Assembly (NCBI GenBank): GCA_005408345.1
Contig: SEMN01000080.1
Location: 992,001-1,056,000 of the forward strand
Length of the DNA stretch: 64,000 nt
Origin: Macquaria australasica
Lineage: Eukaryota; Chordata; Actinopteri; Centrarchiformes; Percichthyidae
Direction of reading: 5' to 3'
How positions within the stretch are numbered: the stretch's first letter is position 1; every line of letters starts with the position of its first letter. A program made the position numbers and the translations under genes. Shown in pieces: positions 26,331-37,439 of the stretch. The notes beneath the pieces are model-generated. The model saw only the letters and a list, made by a program, of their open reading frames with translations, searched no databases and was not told the origin of the DNA.

Positions 26331-26723
26331 GCAAACTGATAAGAAATGCTTTTAAATGATCAGATGTTCACAAGAGAAACAACACCGCCAAACTGGATGA
26401 CTGCACACTGGAGATCGTCACGACTCGTTAACTCCAGACATTTAGTCAAGGGAGCATGAACCGCTACATTATGTGATCAACAGCAACCTGTGCTATACTG
26501 AGCAACACTATGAAGCCACACATTCCTCTAATTACAGGACATAACTGTGCGCTGATAGTGTCATTAACCTGCACTCAGACAACAACTGTAAACGGCAACA
26601 GTGGAAGTACATGCTGTTGGCTTCAAAAGGAAATGAAAACTGTCTTGCTTGAAAATCAGTTTGGATTCCACACAGGAATTACATCTGTCAATAACTCACT
26701 TGACCCATTACAATAGATGTGGG

Positions 26724-26868
26724 ACTTGAATTAGAAACATTAAAAGGCTATTTTGGTCACCTAAATTGCATTCCACTCATAAATAAACGTATGATGTGAC
26801 AAAGGTCAGCTTAATTAATTTGATGTATCATTAGAAATGCCAATTCACGTGTTATCAGGTGTTGTCCT
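26724..26868 (+). repeat. Direct duplication, copy 2
   Basis: Copy of 26206-26330, offset by 518 bases. It has an extra 18 bases (ATTTGATGTATCATTAGA) relative to copy 1. The near identity over 95 bases indicates a recent event or a young repeat. Confidence 0.95.
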
Positions 26869-26889
26869 GGTGTTATCTTGTATCTCTAA

Positions 26890-27480
26890 CAGGGTTGGTC
26901 AATATCACGATATAACCTTCTCAGATTTTTGCCATACTGTTAATGAGGAGGTATCTGTGTGTTTAATGTTTCTGGTTGTTTTAGGCCATTACAAGCAATG
27001 TTGCATATTATTTAGCTGGACTGACTAATGGCAATACAGTTTTTTTGCAAAAACTGTCTAACTTGCAAAAATAATTATTTATTTGTGATGTTTCGTTTGT
27101 ATAGTGACACTCAGACCTGCAAACTCACGAGGTGAAAAAAAAGGTGACATGTTTGTAAAGTCAACTTCTGTAGGGGGGTCTTGGGGCATCCTCCCCCAGA
27201 AGAATTTTTTGGGGATTTTAACATCTAAACAAAGCATTCTGGTGCACTCTAAGAAGAAAATAAAGGGAAAAGACAACATTTACTTAAGGCAAAAAAACAC
27301 ATTTATTGAAACCAGTGCTGTTTCCGAATGAAGTTTATTTCTTCCTTTAGCTGACGTGCTAACAAGCTGGCAAGCTTTCCATTATAAATAGGTTGGGAAA
27401 GATGTGATGAGGTAACGTTAGGAAAAATTTATCACGATACACTTCAACTTGATTTGGCAAGTTAACGTTACTTTAGCAAC
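26890..27480. repeat. Composite of degraded interspersed repeats
   Basis: GGGTTGGTCAATATCACGAT at 26892 recalls the 'gggctgggcaatat' start of a fish DNA repeat. Around 27112-27210, ACCTGCAAACTCACGAGGTG, then GGGGGGTCTTGGGGCATCCT and CCCCCAGAAGAATTTT, recall a second dispersed repeat. Open frames on both strands at 27079-27331 fall inside it and are not credible genes. Confidence 0.4.
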
Positions 27481-27496
27481 TAGTTACCTAACGTTA

Positions 27497-27960
27497 ATGG
27501 CCGGGCCACACAGCCGACCTGAGCGTGACTGCTACCTCGCTGAACTGCTGCGTCTCGCAGGCGCGTGGAGCCTTTGATAATGGCCATTAATAATAGAATG
27601 TTTCATTTCATTATACATTTAATTTATATTTAGTTTAGACAGAAAAAGGCTTGTGCTCAATTGTAACTGGGGAGTTAAAAACTTTTTTTTTTCCGATTTT
27701 TTTCACGTCTGTGACATATTCTTCAGATATCAATAGTCAATATGACTATCAACACATTATTTTCACTGTGGATTTTTGCTGAGAACCTCACGCGTTACAC
27801 AGAAAAAATAGACAAGACTCAGAATCTCTAGCACGTGCGTGAGACTTGCCTGAGGCGTGCCTCTTACGCGTGCTGTGTGGCTGCTCTAATGGACGCCGAA
27901 ATGAAAAGCAAGAGGTTCCACGACGCACACACGCTGCTCAGGTCGGCGGTGTCAGCTTTC
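27497..27960. mobile_element. Nonautonomous DNA element with TIRs
   Basis: Terminal inverted arms ACACAGCCGACCTGAGC (27508-27524) and GCTCAGGTCGGCGGTGT (27936-27952) match at 16 of 17 positions. Both arms are CpG-containing and stand out from the AT-rich interior (ATAATAGAATGTTTCATTTC). About 445 bases, no coding capacity. The wording is familiar from fish repeats, but I cannot assign the superfamily. C-rich sequence and poly(A) at 28020-28059 follow. Confidence 0.6.
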
Positions 27961-28249
27961 TGAAATGTCTCTGTTCTCACTCCAGTCTATATGGAAAATT
28001 GCGCTGGCCACTTCACACCCCCGCCCTCCCCCCCTCCCCCTCAAAAAAAAAAAAAAAAACTTCTAGACAATTCACGTAAATGACATTTTTATTCAAAACT
28101 GCGAATTTCGCCGAAAAGCAACTACTTTGCAGGTATGGACACTATATAGTGTCACTCTATAAAGTGTTTTATTTTTCTAGCTCCATGTATGATACTGTTG
28201 ATTGTTATATAGTAAGTTTATGTTTGGTATTTATGCCTTGCTATTGCTC

Positions 28250-28420
28250 ATGGGGAATGTGACTGGTTGCAGACTTACAGCCACTCCCTATTTAAGATGG
28301 CTTCTCATTTTCACAAACCATTTGCCTGATGAAGATCTAGCACCGAAACGTCGCAATAAATTATTATTTTTGACAGCGTGTGGGAGATTTTTATTTTTTT
28401 GCAATTTTTGATCTACTCCT
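28250..28420 (+). repeat. Interspersed repeat with 'gatgaagatc..gaaacgtcg'
   Basis: CCTGATGAAGATCTAGCACC then GAAACGTCGCAATAAATTAT (about 28325-28364) resembles a recurring fish retroelement sequence ('tgatgaagatc...cgaaacgt'). The class is uncertain. The frame at 28202-28411 is incidental. Confidence 0.4.
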
Positions 28421-28429
28421 ACGCACCTG

Positions 28430-30150
28430 TAGTGCAAAGAGTTTTTTTCTTTTTCAATACTAGATTTTTTGCAATCGATCCCATTTGGTTCTTCTAACGA
28501 TAAAAGCTTTCCAGTTGAAAATTCCCCCAAAAATTACCATATGATGATACTGTATCACTATCAAGATAGAAAATTACATACAGTATGTATCGTCATAGAA
28601 ATGTTTATCCATATCACCCTCCACTCTAACATATCAAAGTGAAAATTACAAGATTTCCACAAGAAAGGCTATGAAAATTGTGGTTTAAAATGTTGCATTC
28701 TAAAGACAGTGGCAATCCTGGCCTCCTTAAACTGCACGGGCCAGAGTGGGACCAGGTGCTGTTTTAGGGGCGCCAGTTAACCGTGAACCTACTGTGAGTG
28801 CTCATTTCAGCTGTTGTGTGGTTTAGGAAAAGTTTGTGAGACAGCCAGGTCAGACAGGTCATCTAAAGAAAAGGTATAAAGTAGGCCACTGTCATTTTTG
28901 CAGCAAATTCAGATTTGTAGCACTGCTCCATTGTGGTGTATTACAACAAATGATATAACATTCAATTAGTAAACCACTGAATAACATTTAGACAACAGCT
29001 TCAAATTCAATTAAAAAGAAATACTGCACAAATCAAATATGCATGACTTTTACACGTCTCTTATACACACAGTACTACAAAGCTTTTACCCTGATTACAT
29101 GTACAGGTCGGTATTGAATGCTAAAAAGTCACAGTAATTCATTCACAGATTTTAAAGTGTTTGTTCACATGTGAAAGTACCAGTGCATGTATCAAATACA
29201 TGACTTACACTCCTCTTATTTATATGCTGAGCATACACAAATTATCCACAAGGCCAACAATCACTCAACAGTGACATGGATATTAAAAAACTGAGGAAAT
29301 TCAAAAGAAGCTGCTTTGTCTCCTGCTTAGTGTGTCTGTGTAGAGCAAGCAGGCAATAACACAACTGCTTCGTTATCCAGTACAGTACATTTGACCAATA
29401 TAGCCTGAAATACAGTGTGTGACTTGTGGGAGAAAAATCCCAAAGATGGGCCAGATGTCCTCAGGATCTTCCCCACACTATAAGCACTTCAATACTCAAA
29501 AATAATTCAACTGAGTCAAAAGAGTTCTAATATGAATAGAGTTTACTGACAAATCAACAAGTACAGCAAACCCGAGTTAGTTCATGGAGCAACCAACAGT
29601 CAAGCGTACACGCACACACAGACCTGAGTCAGTCCATGAAGTAACTGACAATCCAATGCACACATCTTCTTTTATAGCCACCCCTTTCACCCCTCCTTCT
29701 GTGGGCTCAAAGTTGCATAACCACCTGCTGACCTTGGCCTAATTTCTGTGATGTTTTCAGCCTGCTCTGAGCCACACCACAGTTGCCTCCCTTTTTTTCC
29801 AAGTCTGATATACTCTAACCTCCCACTGCCAGCTGCTGCACTGAATTAAAAATACAAGACTTCTATGATTATGCCCACATCCAACAACACACGACTACAT
29901 CATGATTATGACTGAACCTGACTGAACCTGACCATTATCAATATGACTGACTTTGATTGACTTATACATAGTGTAATATTGATTATGACTTATTTGACCT
30001 CTCTGACCTTACCCTGCACTGATTCAATACTGATTCATCAATATTACACCACATTTGGTGAATAAAATTTCCCACAGACTCACCTTTGACGCCAAAGTCC
30101 TCCCTCCTTCCATCCATGCAGGCGAAGCGGCCAACATATAACTTCTGCAC
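28430..30150. other. Non-coding, no confident feature
   Basis: AT-rich sequence without simple repeats. TGACTGAACCTGACTGAACC at 29911 is a short imperfect tandem. Short tandem-like TGATTATGACT words recur at 29980. No gene seen. Confidence 0.45.
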
Positions 30151-30159
30151 TTGCTGTTG

Positions 30160-30610
30160 CCATGGTAACGTTAGTTTTGTGGCGTTGTTGGCAGAACTCC
30201 TCATCTCCAACCCTCCATCGATGCCAGCTAGCAAGCTAAAAGCACTGTAGCTAATGTCAGCGGTTGTATTATTTAAGTGATGCAACGTTAGGTTAGTTCA
30301 CTTTCTCCAGTTTGTTTGGAGTGAAGCCAGAGTTCACTTCTTCTCCGGAGTCCTGTCCATTCACAGTCCCGCAGTGGCATGAAAATGGCCACATTCGAGA
30401 GTTTGTTTACGTACTAACACTGTTTGTAATCTTAGGATATCAACTTCACCTGGCTTCTCTTCGGTTTCTTCGTGCGCAATGCCCCTTTTCACCACACACA
30501 CTGACTAACATTGACCAGCCGTTACAATACAGGGGGGCGCTGTTTCACCACTTTTTAAAGAACTCAAGAACTGGGAAAGAAATAGCAACAGACTGTACAT
30601 AAAGAACGAA
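30160..30610. repeat. Possible interspersed repeat
   Basis: GTAACGTTAG near 30165, GCAACGTTAGGTTAG near 30282, and GGGGGGCGCTGTTTCACCAC near 30532 followed by AAGAACTCAAGAACTGGGAA recall a dispersed fish repeat. Opposing open frames (29983-30285 minus, 30312-30602 plus) have no domains. Ends unresolved. Confidence 0.35.
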
Positions 30611-33600
30611 ATAAGAAGTGTGTTTTATATATATATATATGATCTATCTGGTTCAGATAGATCAGGTTCTGTGCTGTTATTTAATGAACAGGTAGCATTG
30701 TGAGCTTTCATTTTGAGAATAGTTCACTGCCACACAAAAAAATGGCACCCCCTAATATCAAAGGAGAAGCCATCACACAAACACTTAGCTAATCCAGCAT
30801 GCTGTGTCACCTAAATCTCCAACAATTTCTGAAAATATATGCAAATAGACAAATACTAGCTGGCAGCTGTGTTTGGTGATTTTATTGTTTTTACAACAAT
30901 TTTTTCTCCCTGTATGTTCTGAACAATTTGCCTAATTAGAAGTTATGACATTAAAAAGTACTTGGCGACAGACGGGTGCATGGAAACCTGGCATTAATCT
31001 CACCAAAACAGTTGCATAGCATCCACAAAAATCTTTTCTTTTTTTTTCTTTTTTTTTTTGCCATAGTACTGAGAAACAAAGTCAGGTCAATCAATTCAAC
31101 TTCTGACACTGAGATGTCTCCTCTATGTCTGTGCATTATCACAGACAGAGGAATTTGGCAGTTGGATAGTGAGCACTGCAGTATGTACAACTAAACTTCA
31201 TGTTCTCTAAATCTTTAATCTTAACTATGAACTTGCAGCATTCCTCTGAATTTTCAAACTCTTTTAATGTTCTTTTCATGATCAGAAAAGACTATCCGCG
31301 TTCTATATCTTTGACTATTCGTGCTTTGATTATTTAGATATGATTTGATGCAATGAAACAACAGTAATCCCTGGTACATTGCAGCAGCAAGTATTGGAGT
31401 ACATCAAAGAAAAATGAATATTAATAATATACCAAATGAAGGTTGTGAAGGTTATCCAACCAACAATCTCGATACAACATATTAAGGAAAAACTATATGA
31501 TAAAGAGCGTGCAAAAGCTATAGAAGATATTAACAGGAATTGCAAAATAGCCATAATAGAACATACTGAGACATAAGAGGCATTAATCTACATAACAATG
31601 AAAGAAATTATAGAGAAGAAGCCAAAATGTATACTGCACCGCCGGAAGGCTTTTACTGTAAAACAGCAGCAGGAAGTGTTGAGATTAACATTGCAAGGGA
31701 GTATAATGGACTTTCATTACAGCTGTGAAAAAGCTCAACCAAGGGGAGCTGAGGCTGCTATCTGTGAGATGAACGAAACAAAAACGCAGGAGTACAGCTC
31801 AGCTCCAAAACAACAGCAGCTCTGATGTTCCAGATGACCCACAACACTGCTGAATGCTCAACAAAGTGAGCCACCGTCTCACGCTTCCTGACCGCTGCAT
31901 GGCCACACACGCTTGAGCCAGTCAGTTGACCATGATCTCATTACAGCTCAGTCACCATCACAGGTGCCGTCACACCGTGGCTCTGCTCACACAGCAGAAC
32001 ATAAACAGCACTGTGTACGGTATGGGTGGACTCAGAAATCACCTGCTGAGAATGTAAAAATGAAAGCACAGTTTGGCACGGACAGCACTTGGCTAAAGTG
32101 TTCCCTTCGGTACCATCTAAATGGAAACATGATGTATGTGATTAAGTGTAGCATGTACACACAAGTGTGCAAGGATGTTCACCCTATAATAGGTCTACAG
32201 GGGGGTATGGAGCTACATGAGTGCAGGCAATTAGAGAGCACTTTACCATATTCACCTCACTTATAGATGCAAATAACAAGTGTAATCATGAAGATTTGCA
32301 GCTGACAAACAGGTATAGAGAAGAAGTTACAAGGTGGAAGAAACATGTAAATTGAACCCTCACAATCAGAACATGACATGTATATAAATATGCATGAAAA
32401 GGGACTTCTAAACAGTGCAAGCAATGCTGTGTATCTGATCTCCCAGTAGGCAGAACTTAATCGTCTAAAAGTCTTGATGATCAATGTCTGACATGGAATG
32501 TGGCTGGCTAAATGCAAAACTGCAAATGCTCCGTGGGACTGTGCCAAATCTTTTTTTGTTTTTTTTTGTATTGTTTTGTAGATGATGGGATGTTCAACAG
32601 AAGCTTAGAGTTTCCTGTCAAAATTTTGACATCTGTTAGATCCCTGATGGTTTCTATCTTTAAATGAAAGGGCCGTTGGCACTGGCAACTTTCCCCTGCT
32701 GTAATGAAAATGTACCCAACTGCAACTCCAACGCTTTGATGTGTTATCATTTTGTGACTTTTCCCTGAAATGTTCAACTTCTACTGGGTACATTTTGTGT
32801 ATTTTTTTCTTTTTGAAAACAATGTTTCATTCCCTCCTTAAATGTTTGGTATGGGTATCCATATAGAGTGTATTTCTTCTGGTGAGTATAAAAAAAGCAG
32901 CGGGGGGAGATGAGAAAAGGTAATAGAAGGCATTTTTTTTATTGTAAGCACACAACAGATGAACTAAAGCATCGGATACACATTACTTTGGAAACAAACT
33001 CCCCACACAGCTTGCTCAGGGATGTCAATCAAAATGTCACACCCCCGTGTGCAGGTTGGGTATGTAACCTTTCACAGAGTGTTTAAGGAACAACACCTTG
33101 AGTTCAAACTCCCTATAGGCATGGGTTTTGTCAATTTTCGTCCCTTTTTTCATTTTCTTGAAATACTTAACTGTGAGGTACACTGCTAAAATAAAAGTGT
33201 CATTTTTCATTTCACGGGGCATGTAAGGTGAATTTGTATTTTACAGTGTCACAGTGGTCAGACGGAGTGTCCAGCATGTAGGAGGCATGAGCTAGCGGAC
33301 GACTGAACAGAGAGGCACAAAACAAGGTTGGCAGGAACAGCTGTAATGTGTAACATCAATCATCAGTCTATGGAACTGAACCAGTGATTTGCATTGTTAC
33401 ACACACACATCCATACATGTGAACAGACACATAGCCATAATGTTAAGGCTGAAGTATGGTATAGCAAATGCAGGCTGAGTAGCCAGAGGGACCTGTACTG
33501 AGTCTATCTTGGTTGCACTGTCAGTATTTACATGCATTTCCTGTCCTCACTGAGATGCAGAGAGAGTGGACATCAGAATCAATTGTAGGTGCTGCTCAGA

Positions 33601-33673
33601 TTCCAAATCCCCAGGCAATTTTGCCAGCTTTTACGTGTTAAAAACAAAGACATTGCCTTAAAATACCTCGTGT

Positions 33674-33708
<35 letters not shown>

Positions 33709-35215
33709 CACACATGGGTCTGTCTGTGCCTGCATATGTACCGCACGCACCTGTATGAGTATTATCTGTTCTCACATCTCTGTCTGGTTGTGTTTTTTTA
33801 ATGTCATTGTGAACACCACGCTGATGTAAACTGCAGTACTGAAAGAATAATCTAGTTATCATGCAGGATTCATATCTGGATTAAAAAATGACAGATTCCC
33901 TTTGAGGAGTCTGCAGATCAAATGCTCAAAAGAAAAACTGTTGATTTTGCTCCAACATTAAGCCAGAATAATGAAGCCAACCAGGACAGACTCTGTCGAG
34001 CAAGAACCACAGACCATACACTCCTTGTTTCTTGATCAAAATTCTCCATTTTCAGGTCCAAACTCAGAAACATTCATCCATATGTTTTATCTAAAGTATT
34101 AACGCCCTACAGTAACACTGTCTTTATTGCAGTCATTCCTGCAGTACAGTACTTCCCTAGAAAGCAGTCTAATTAGCTGCCCAACCTGAAAAGGACTCCT
34201 GATATACCAGTGAAAAATCTGTTTCTTTAATGAGCTGTTTTCATGTCCTCAGGTTCCACCAAGACTTTCAAAAGAGAAGATTGCCTTTTGAAATGACAGG
34301 GGTGGTTTACTGTGACCTGTTTTAATGCCATCAGGATCAGGTTAAACACCAATTTGAACTCCTCTTATAGTATGAAATCTATAAAATGCAGTTCTTCAAA
34401 AGCATCTCTGCTGATAAAGTTGCTCTGGTGTTGTGCGCAATGATTAGCTGCCGACTGACGTGTAATCTATAAAGAACTCACCTTTCCTTCTGTGCGCTCA
34501 GTAATGAAAAAGAGGCATCATTCACTAAACTAAATGACACAAGAATCAAGGCTATATGTCCACTAGCTGGTTTATTTTATGTTATGGAATTGGTTGCTTT
34601 AAAGTTATGTCTCATTTTTCTGACATCCCTGTATACACTGCAATCATATTACATTTTTTCCATCATATGTTCCACACTGGTATTACAATCTGTAGGAATA
34701 TTTTGTGTTGCCTTTCAGATTTATAACTATGACTGTGCTATGAACTGTGGGCTTGTGTTTTATTACATTCAGGCCTCAGCAATTCTCTTCTGGCAGTGAC
34801 TGCTTACAGCATACGATGTACTAAAGTACTCTCAATATGCAAAATTACTGTCATACTGGATAATGGGTGGGTGTGAGGTAGAAGAACAACTGAAAAAAAA
34901 AATCAGCAGAAAAATATGTGTTTCATTATTTTAGCTTGTGATAAATACTCATTTCAACTCATATTGCTTGCATCATTATGTGAGATACATTAGTTACATA
35001 ATTAGTTCTAAATTTTGACATAAAACAATCTGATAACATATGTTTTTCACTCAAAGAATCAGTGTTCTTTACTGTTTAACCTTTAGTTTCTTTCAACAAT
35101 ATAAGAGGAGAAGCTAAATGAAATATGACATTTATCTCATTCAGTACAGCTGTCAGTATGGGGTCAAATAATCCCTCATATGCAGACATTTGAGTTATAA
35201 ATTAAACCTGTCCAA
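30611..35215. other. Mostly unique non-coding DNA
   Basis: (AT)n at 30626-30640 runs into a perfect 10 bp stem (30641-30663). T-rich tract at 31036-31061. (GT)14 at 33678-33705. The A-rich segment 31340-31690 has a long frame interrupted by only two stops, but its Lys/Glu/Ile-rich translation is what A-rich DNA yields by chance and I recognise no protein. No other feature. Confidence 0.4.
33678..33705 (+). repeat. (GT)14 microsatellite
   Basis: Perfect GT run preceded by CGTGTGCAC and followed by ATACACACATG, so the flanks are partly complementary to the tract. Confidence 0.95.
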
Positions 35216-35510
35216 CTGATTTATTTGGCCACTTGGAGACAGCGGAAACAAGCTGTAAACACTGACATATTATCACCTTATGGTTGATTTGCCGAATTTG
35301 TTATCCAACAGGTGCCTATTTACACGTCCAGCAGACACTAGTATCATTACCTTTAATTTGGAGTCGTGTTTTTGGCCACCCGATGAACACAGCAAATGCT
35401 CTGTGTATGGTTGTAAACACATGAGTTGCACTTTAAATAACTTGTAAAGTGTAAGATCAGAAGAGCAGTTCATTGGGTTAACTGAATTTGGAAACAAATC
35501 AAAATATCAG
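35216..35510 (+). repeat. Interspersed repeat, first of two tandem copies
   Basis: Starts GGCCACTTGGAGACAGCGGA and continues with CAAGCTGTAAACACTGACAT, then ATTATCACCTT. The same opening recurs at 35549. Typical of a long dispersed repeat in perch-like fishes (from memory). Truncated relative to the second copy. Confidence 0.6.
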
Positions 35511-35544
35511 GCTTCTCAGTTTAAACTTGCAATAAAGAATTGTT

Positions 35545-36060
35545 TGGCCACTTGGGGGTGTCGGAAACCAGCTGTAAACACAACGCTGACATATTATCAC
35601 GTTGACATGGCAAACTTCTTAACAGTTGACTTTTAACACACCCCTCATACAGAGCAACACAGCATCCTCTTGAGGAATGCAAGTCTAATATTTACTCTCC
35701 TTTTAGCTCTGTTTTTGGTCTCCACCACCTTAGCAAAACATCTGGCTCTTTAGCTGCTAATTGCTAAGCTATGATGCTCACCAGCTAGTTGCTAACTGTG
35801 ACTGCTGGGAAGGTAGCATGCACGGAGTTTTGGGAGTTTTTTTTTTCTGATGAAAATGGCTGCCTGCTGCATCTGGAAACATGGTGAGAATAACTGATCA
35901 AAACAGTAAAGTTGCGGGCTGTAAAACCAAAACAATGAGCTGAAAGATGCTACAAAGCTGAGAAACTGCAGAGTCGGGTCATGATTTTCTGTGGGTTTGT
36001 CACTTCAATCCAGTGCTAATCCAGTGTTAAAATAAAGATATTGATTATAGCACCTTTAAC
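35545..36060 (+). repeat. Interspersed repeat, second, longer copy
   Basis: Opens GGCCACTTGGGGGTGTCGGA and ACCAGCTGTAAACACAACGC. Further on come TTAGCTCTGTTTTTGGTCTC, GATGAAAATGGCTGCCTGCT and GTCATGATTTTCTGTGGGTT, and it ends near ATTATAGCACCTTTAAC. It carries no reading frame. The order matches the full consensus as I remember it; class not known to me. Confidence 0.65.
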
Positions 36061-36343
36061 TAACCTGACAAAATGTAATATGATAGTAGGTAAGTAGACT
36101 CTCTGTCCTTCAGGAGTGAAAGGAAGACATTTTAAGGGTGTCTGTTACCCAAGACTTAAACAAGTGTGAGCTCCAGCTCTAGAATATGAATAGGTTACCG
36201 TGAGAAACATTGCCTCTGGACCATGGACACTAACAGTACAGTCTCACTGTGGCTCTTGCTCAATGTTGCTGAGAGTCTCCTCTGAGTATGCTTAATAATT
36301 AATCACACACTCAGTTGGTCACAATAAGCATGGGACTATTTAC

Positions 36344-36428
36344 TTCAGAAATGAGTATCAGCTCTCCTCATCTGCTCTGCACTCCATCTATTGATAAGTT
36401 GTCCATTCATCCAGCTAGCTTCTGTCTC

Positions 36429-36476
<48 letters not shown>

Positions 36477-36531
36477 TGTTGGCCATGGTGCTCAAATAGT
36501 TATTAGCACACAGCACTTCCCTTCCTTTTTA
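36344..36531 (-). pseudogene. Broken paralogue of the 36.7 kb cysteine-rich exon
   Basis: Read on the minus strand this aligns with the distal exon of the neighbouring gene. Shared stretches include AGGAAGGGAAGTG (against AGAAGGCAAGAGG), GGCCAACACC, GAGAGACAGAAGCTAG (against GAGAGATACAAGCTGA), ATGGAGTGCAGAGCAGATGA (against ATGGAGTGCAGGTCAGATGA) and ATACTCATTTCTGA. Frameshifts and in-frame stops break the frame. Where the intact copy has CCCTGTTTGTGTGAATGAG, this copy has a (TG)n tract of about 41 bases. No counterpart of the proximal exon was found nearby, so the duplication was partial or has decayed. What the protein did is unknown. Confidence 0.65.
36434..36474 (+). repeat. (CA)20 microsatellite inside the pseudogene exon
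   Basis: Perfect CA run that replaces a short TTTGTGTGA word of the intact paralogue, suggesting that the exon sequence seeded it. Confidence 0.95.
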
Positions 36532-36708
36532 ATGATAATCCAATCTGTCAACATCTAGAATATAATAAGAAAAAACACACACATGTAAATGTCATTACCA
36601 TAATATGAAGCAGGACAGTTTTGTCTCATGCTAAACTACAACAAACTACCTCATCAGACTATTCAGGGTGACTTTACTGAACTGATCTCACAACAGAAAT
36701 CATTTTTA

Positions 36709-37161
36709 TCATCGATAGATTCCACAACAGTGCTTTACATGACTGTTGTTGTTTATTACATGATATGCGGTGTCCTCAGAAATGAGTATCTGCTCCTCAT
36801 CTGACCTGCACTCCATGTATTGATTAGTTTTCTGTCCAATCAGCTTGTATCTCTCATTCACACAAACAGGGTGTTGGCCAACATTATTTTCAAACACACA
36901 CCTCTTGCCTTCTTTATCAGCATAAATTTCACGGAAAAAAAAACAAACAACAAAAATAAATGAGTTTTTTAAGCAGCTTAAATTGAGGTGTACGTTTCCA
37001 ATTACTTTACACCTTCTAATTCCTCTTTTCCCCCATAATTTTAAAGATGAATTAGGGAAAGAGTAATTATACATGCCAGAAATTTGGGGGCAATCCATAT
37101 CATTTTCACAAGCATTGTCTGTAAAAAAAAAAAATAATAATAATATCCATCCTTTGTGCAT
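36709..37161 (-). CDS. Putative small cysteine-rich protein, possibly secreted
   Basis: I do not recognise the family. The minus-strand frame is open from beyond 37161 to a TGA at 36711-36709. A start at 37161 gives a hydrophobic opening (MHKGWILLLFFFF). However, the run of T before TACAG at 37119 also makes a strong splice acceptor, so the exon may begin at 37118 with a signal peptide from an upstream exon; a hydrophobic LLCILITFFFL run lies near 37200-37230. After the acceptor come NACENDMDCPQISGMYNYSF and NSSLKLWGKRGIRR, with an N-glycosylation NSS. A donor near 37010 (GGTGTAAAG) and a T-rich stretch near 36935-36955 suggest a short intron of about 100 bases, which happens to be open. The last part reads GKRCVFENNVGQHPVCVNER, then KTNQYMECRSDEEQILISED, and ends KHCCGIYR, again cysteine-rich and with a further NNS site. 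The partial paralogue at 36344-36531 supports this being a real exon. A gene is plausible, but expression and boundaries are inferred; it may itself be a pseudogene. Confidence 0.4.
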   Translation of the reverse strand: MHKGWILLLFFFFTDNACENDMDCPQISGMYNYSFPNSSLKLWGKRGIRRCKVIGNVHLNLSCLKNSFIFVVCFFFREIYADKEGKRCVFENNVGQHPVCVNERYKLIGQKTNQYMECRSDEEQILISEDTAYHVINNNSHVKHCCGIYR

Positions 37162-37439
37162 ATTTATTGCCCATGTACAATGTTCATTTTGCTTTCCCTT
37201 AAGAAAAAGAAAGTTATCAAGATGCATAATAAATCAATCCCATGGCCCCCATAAGAGCAGAGCTTTAGTCTGATCAACTGTGCTGCTGAACTGCATCCTT
37301 CTTTAAATCCAGACTGCTCTGTTTCTGTCCGTGTCTCCACAGTGCCCTCCTCAGGGCTCCACAACACTGCTGTTAATACTACATGCTGCCACACTAATTC
37401 TAGACATGGAGTTATGTTGTCCAGACAGCCAGACAGCAC

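Noticed and set aside
31340..31690. Long Lys/Glu/Ile-rich frame with only two stops
   Set aside because: A-rich DNA gives this by chance; another frame is as plausible and neither matches a known family.
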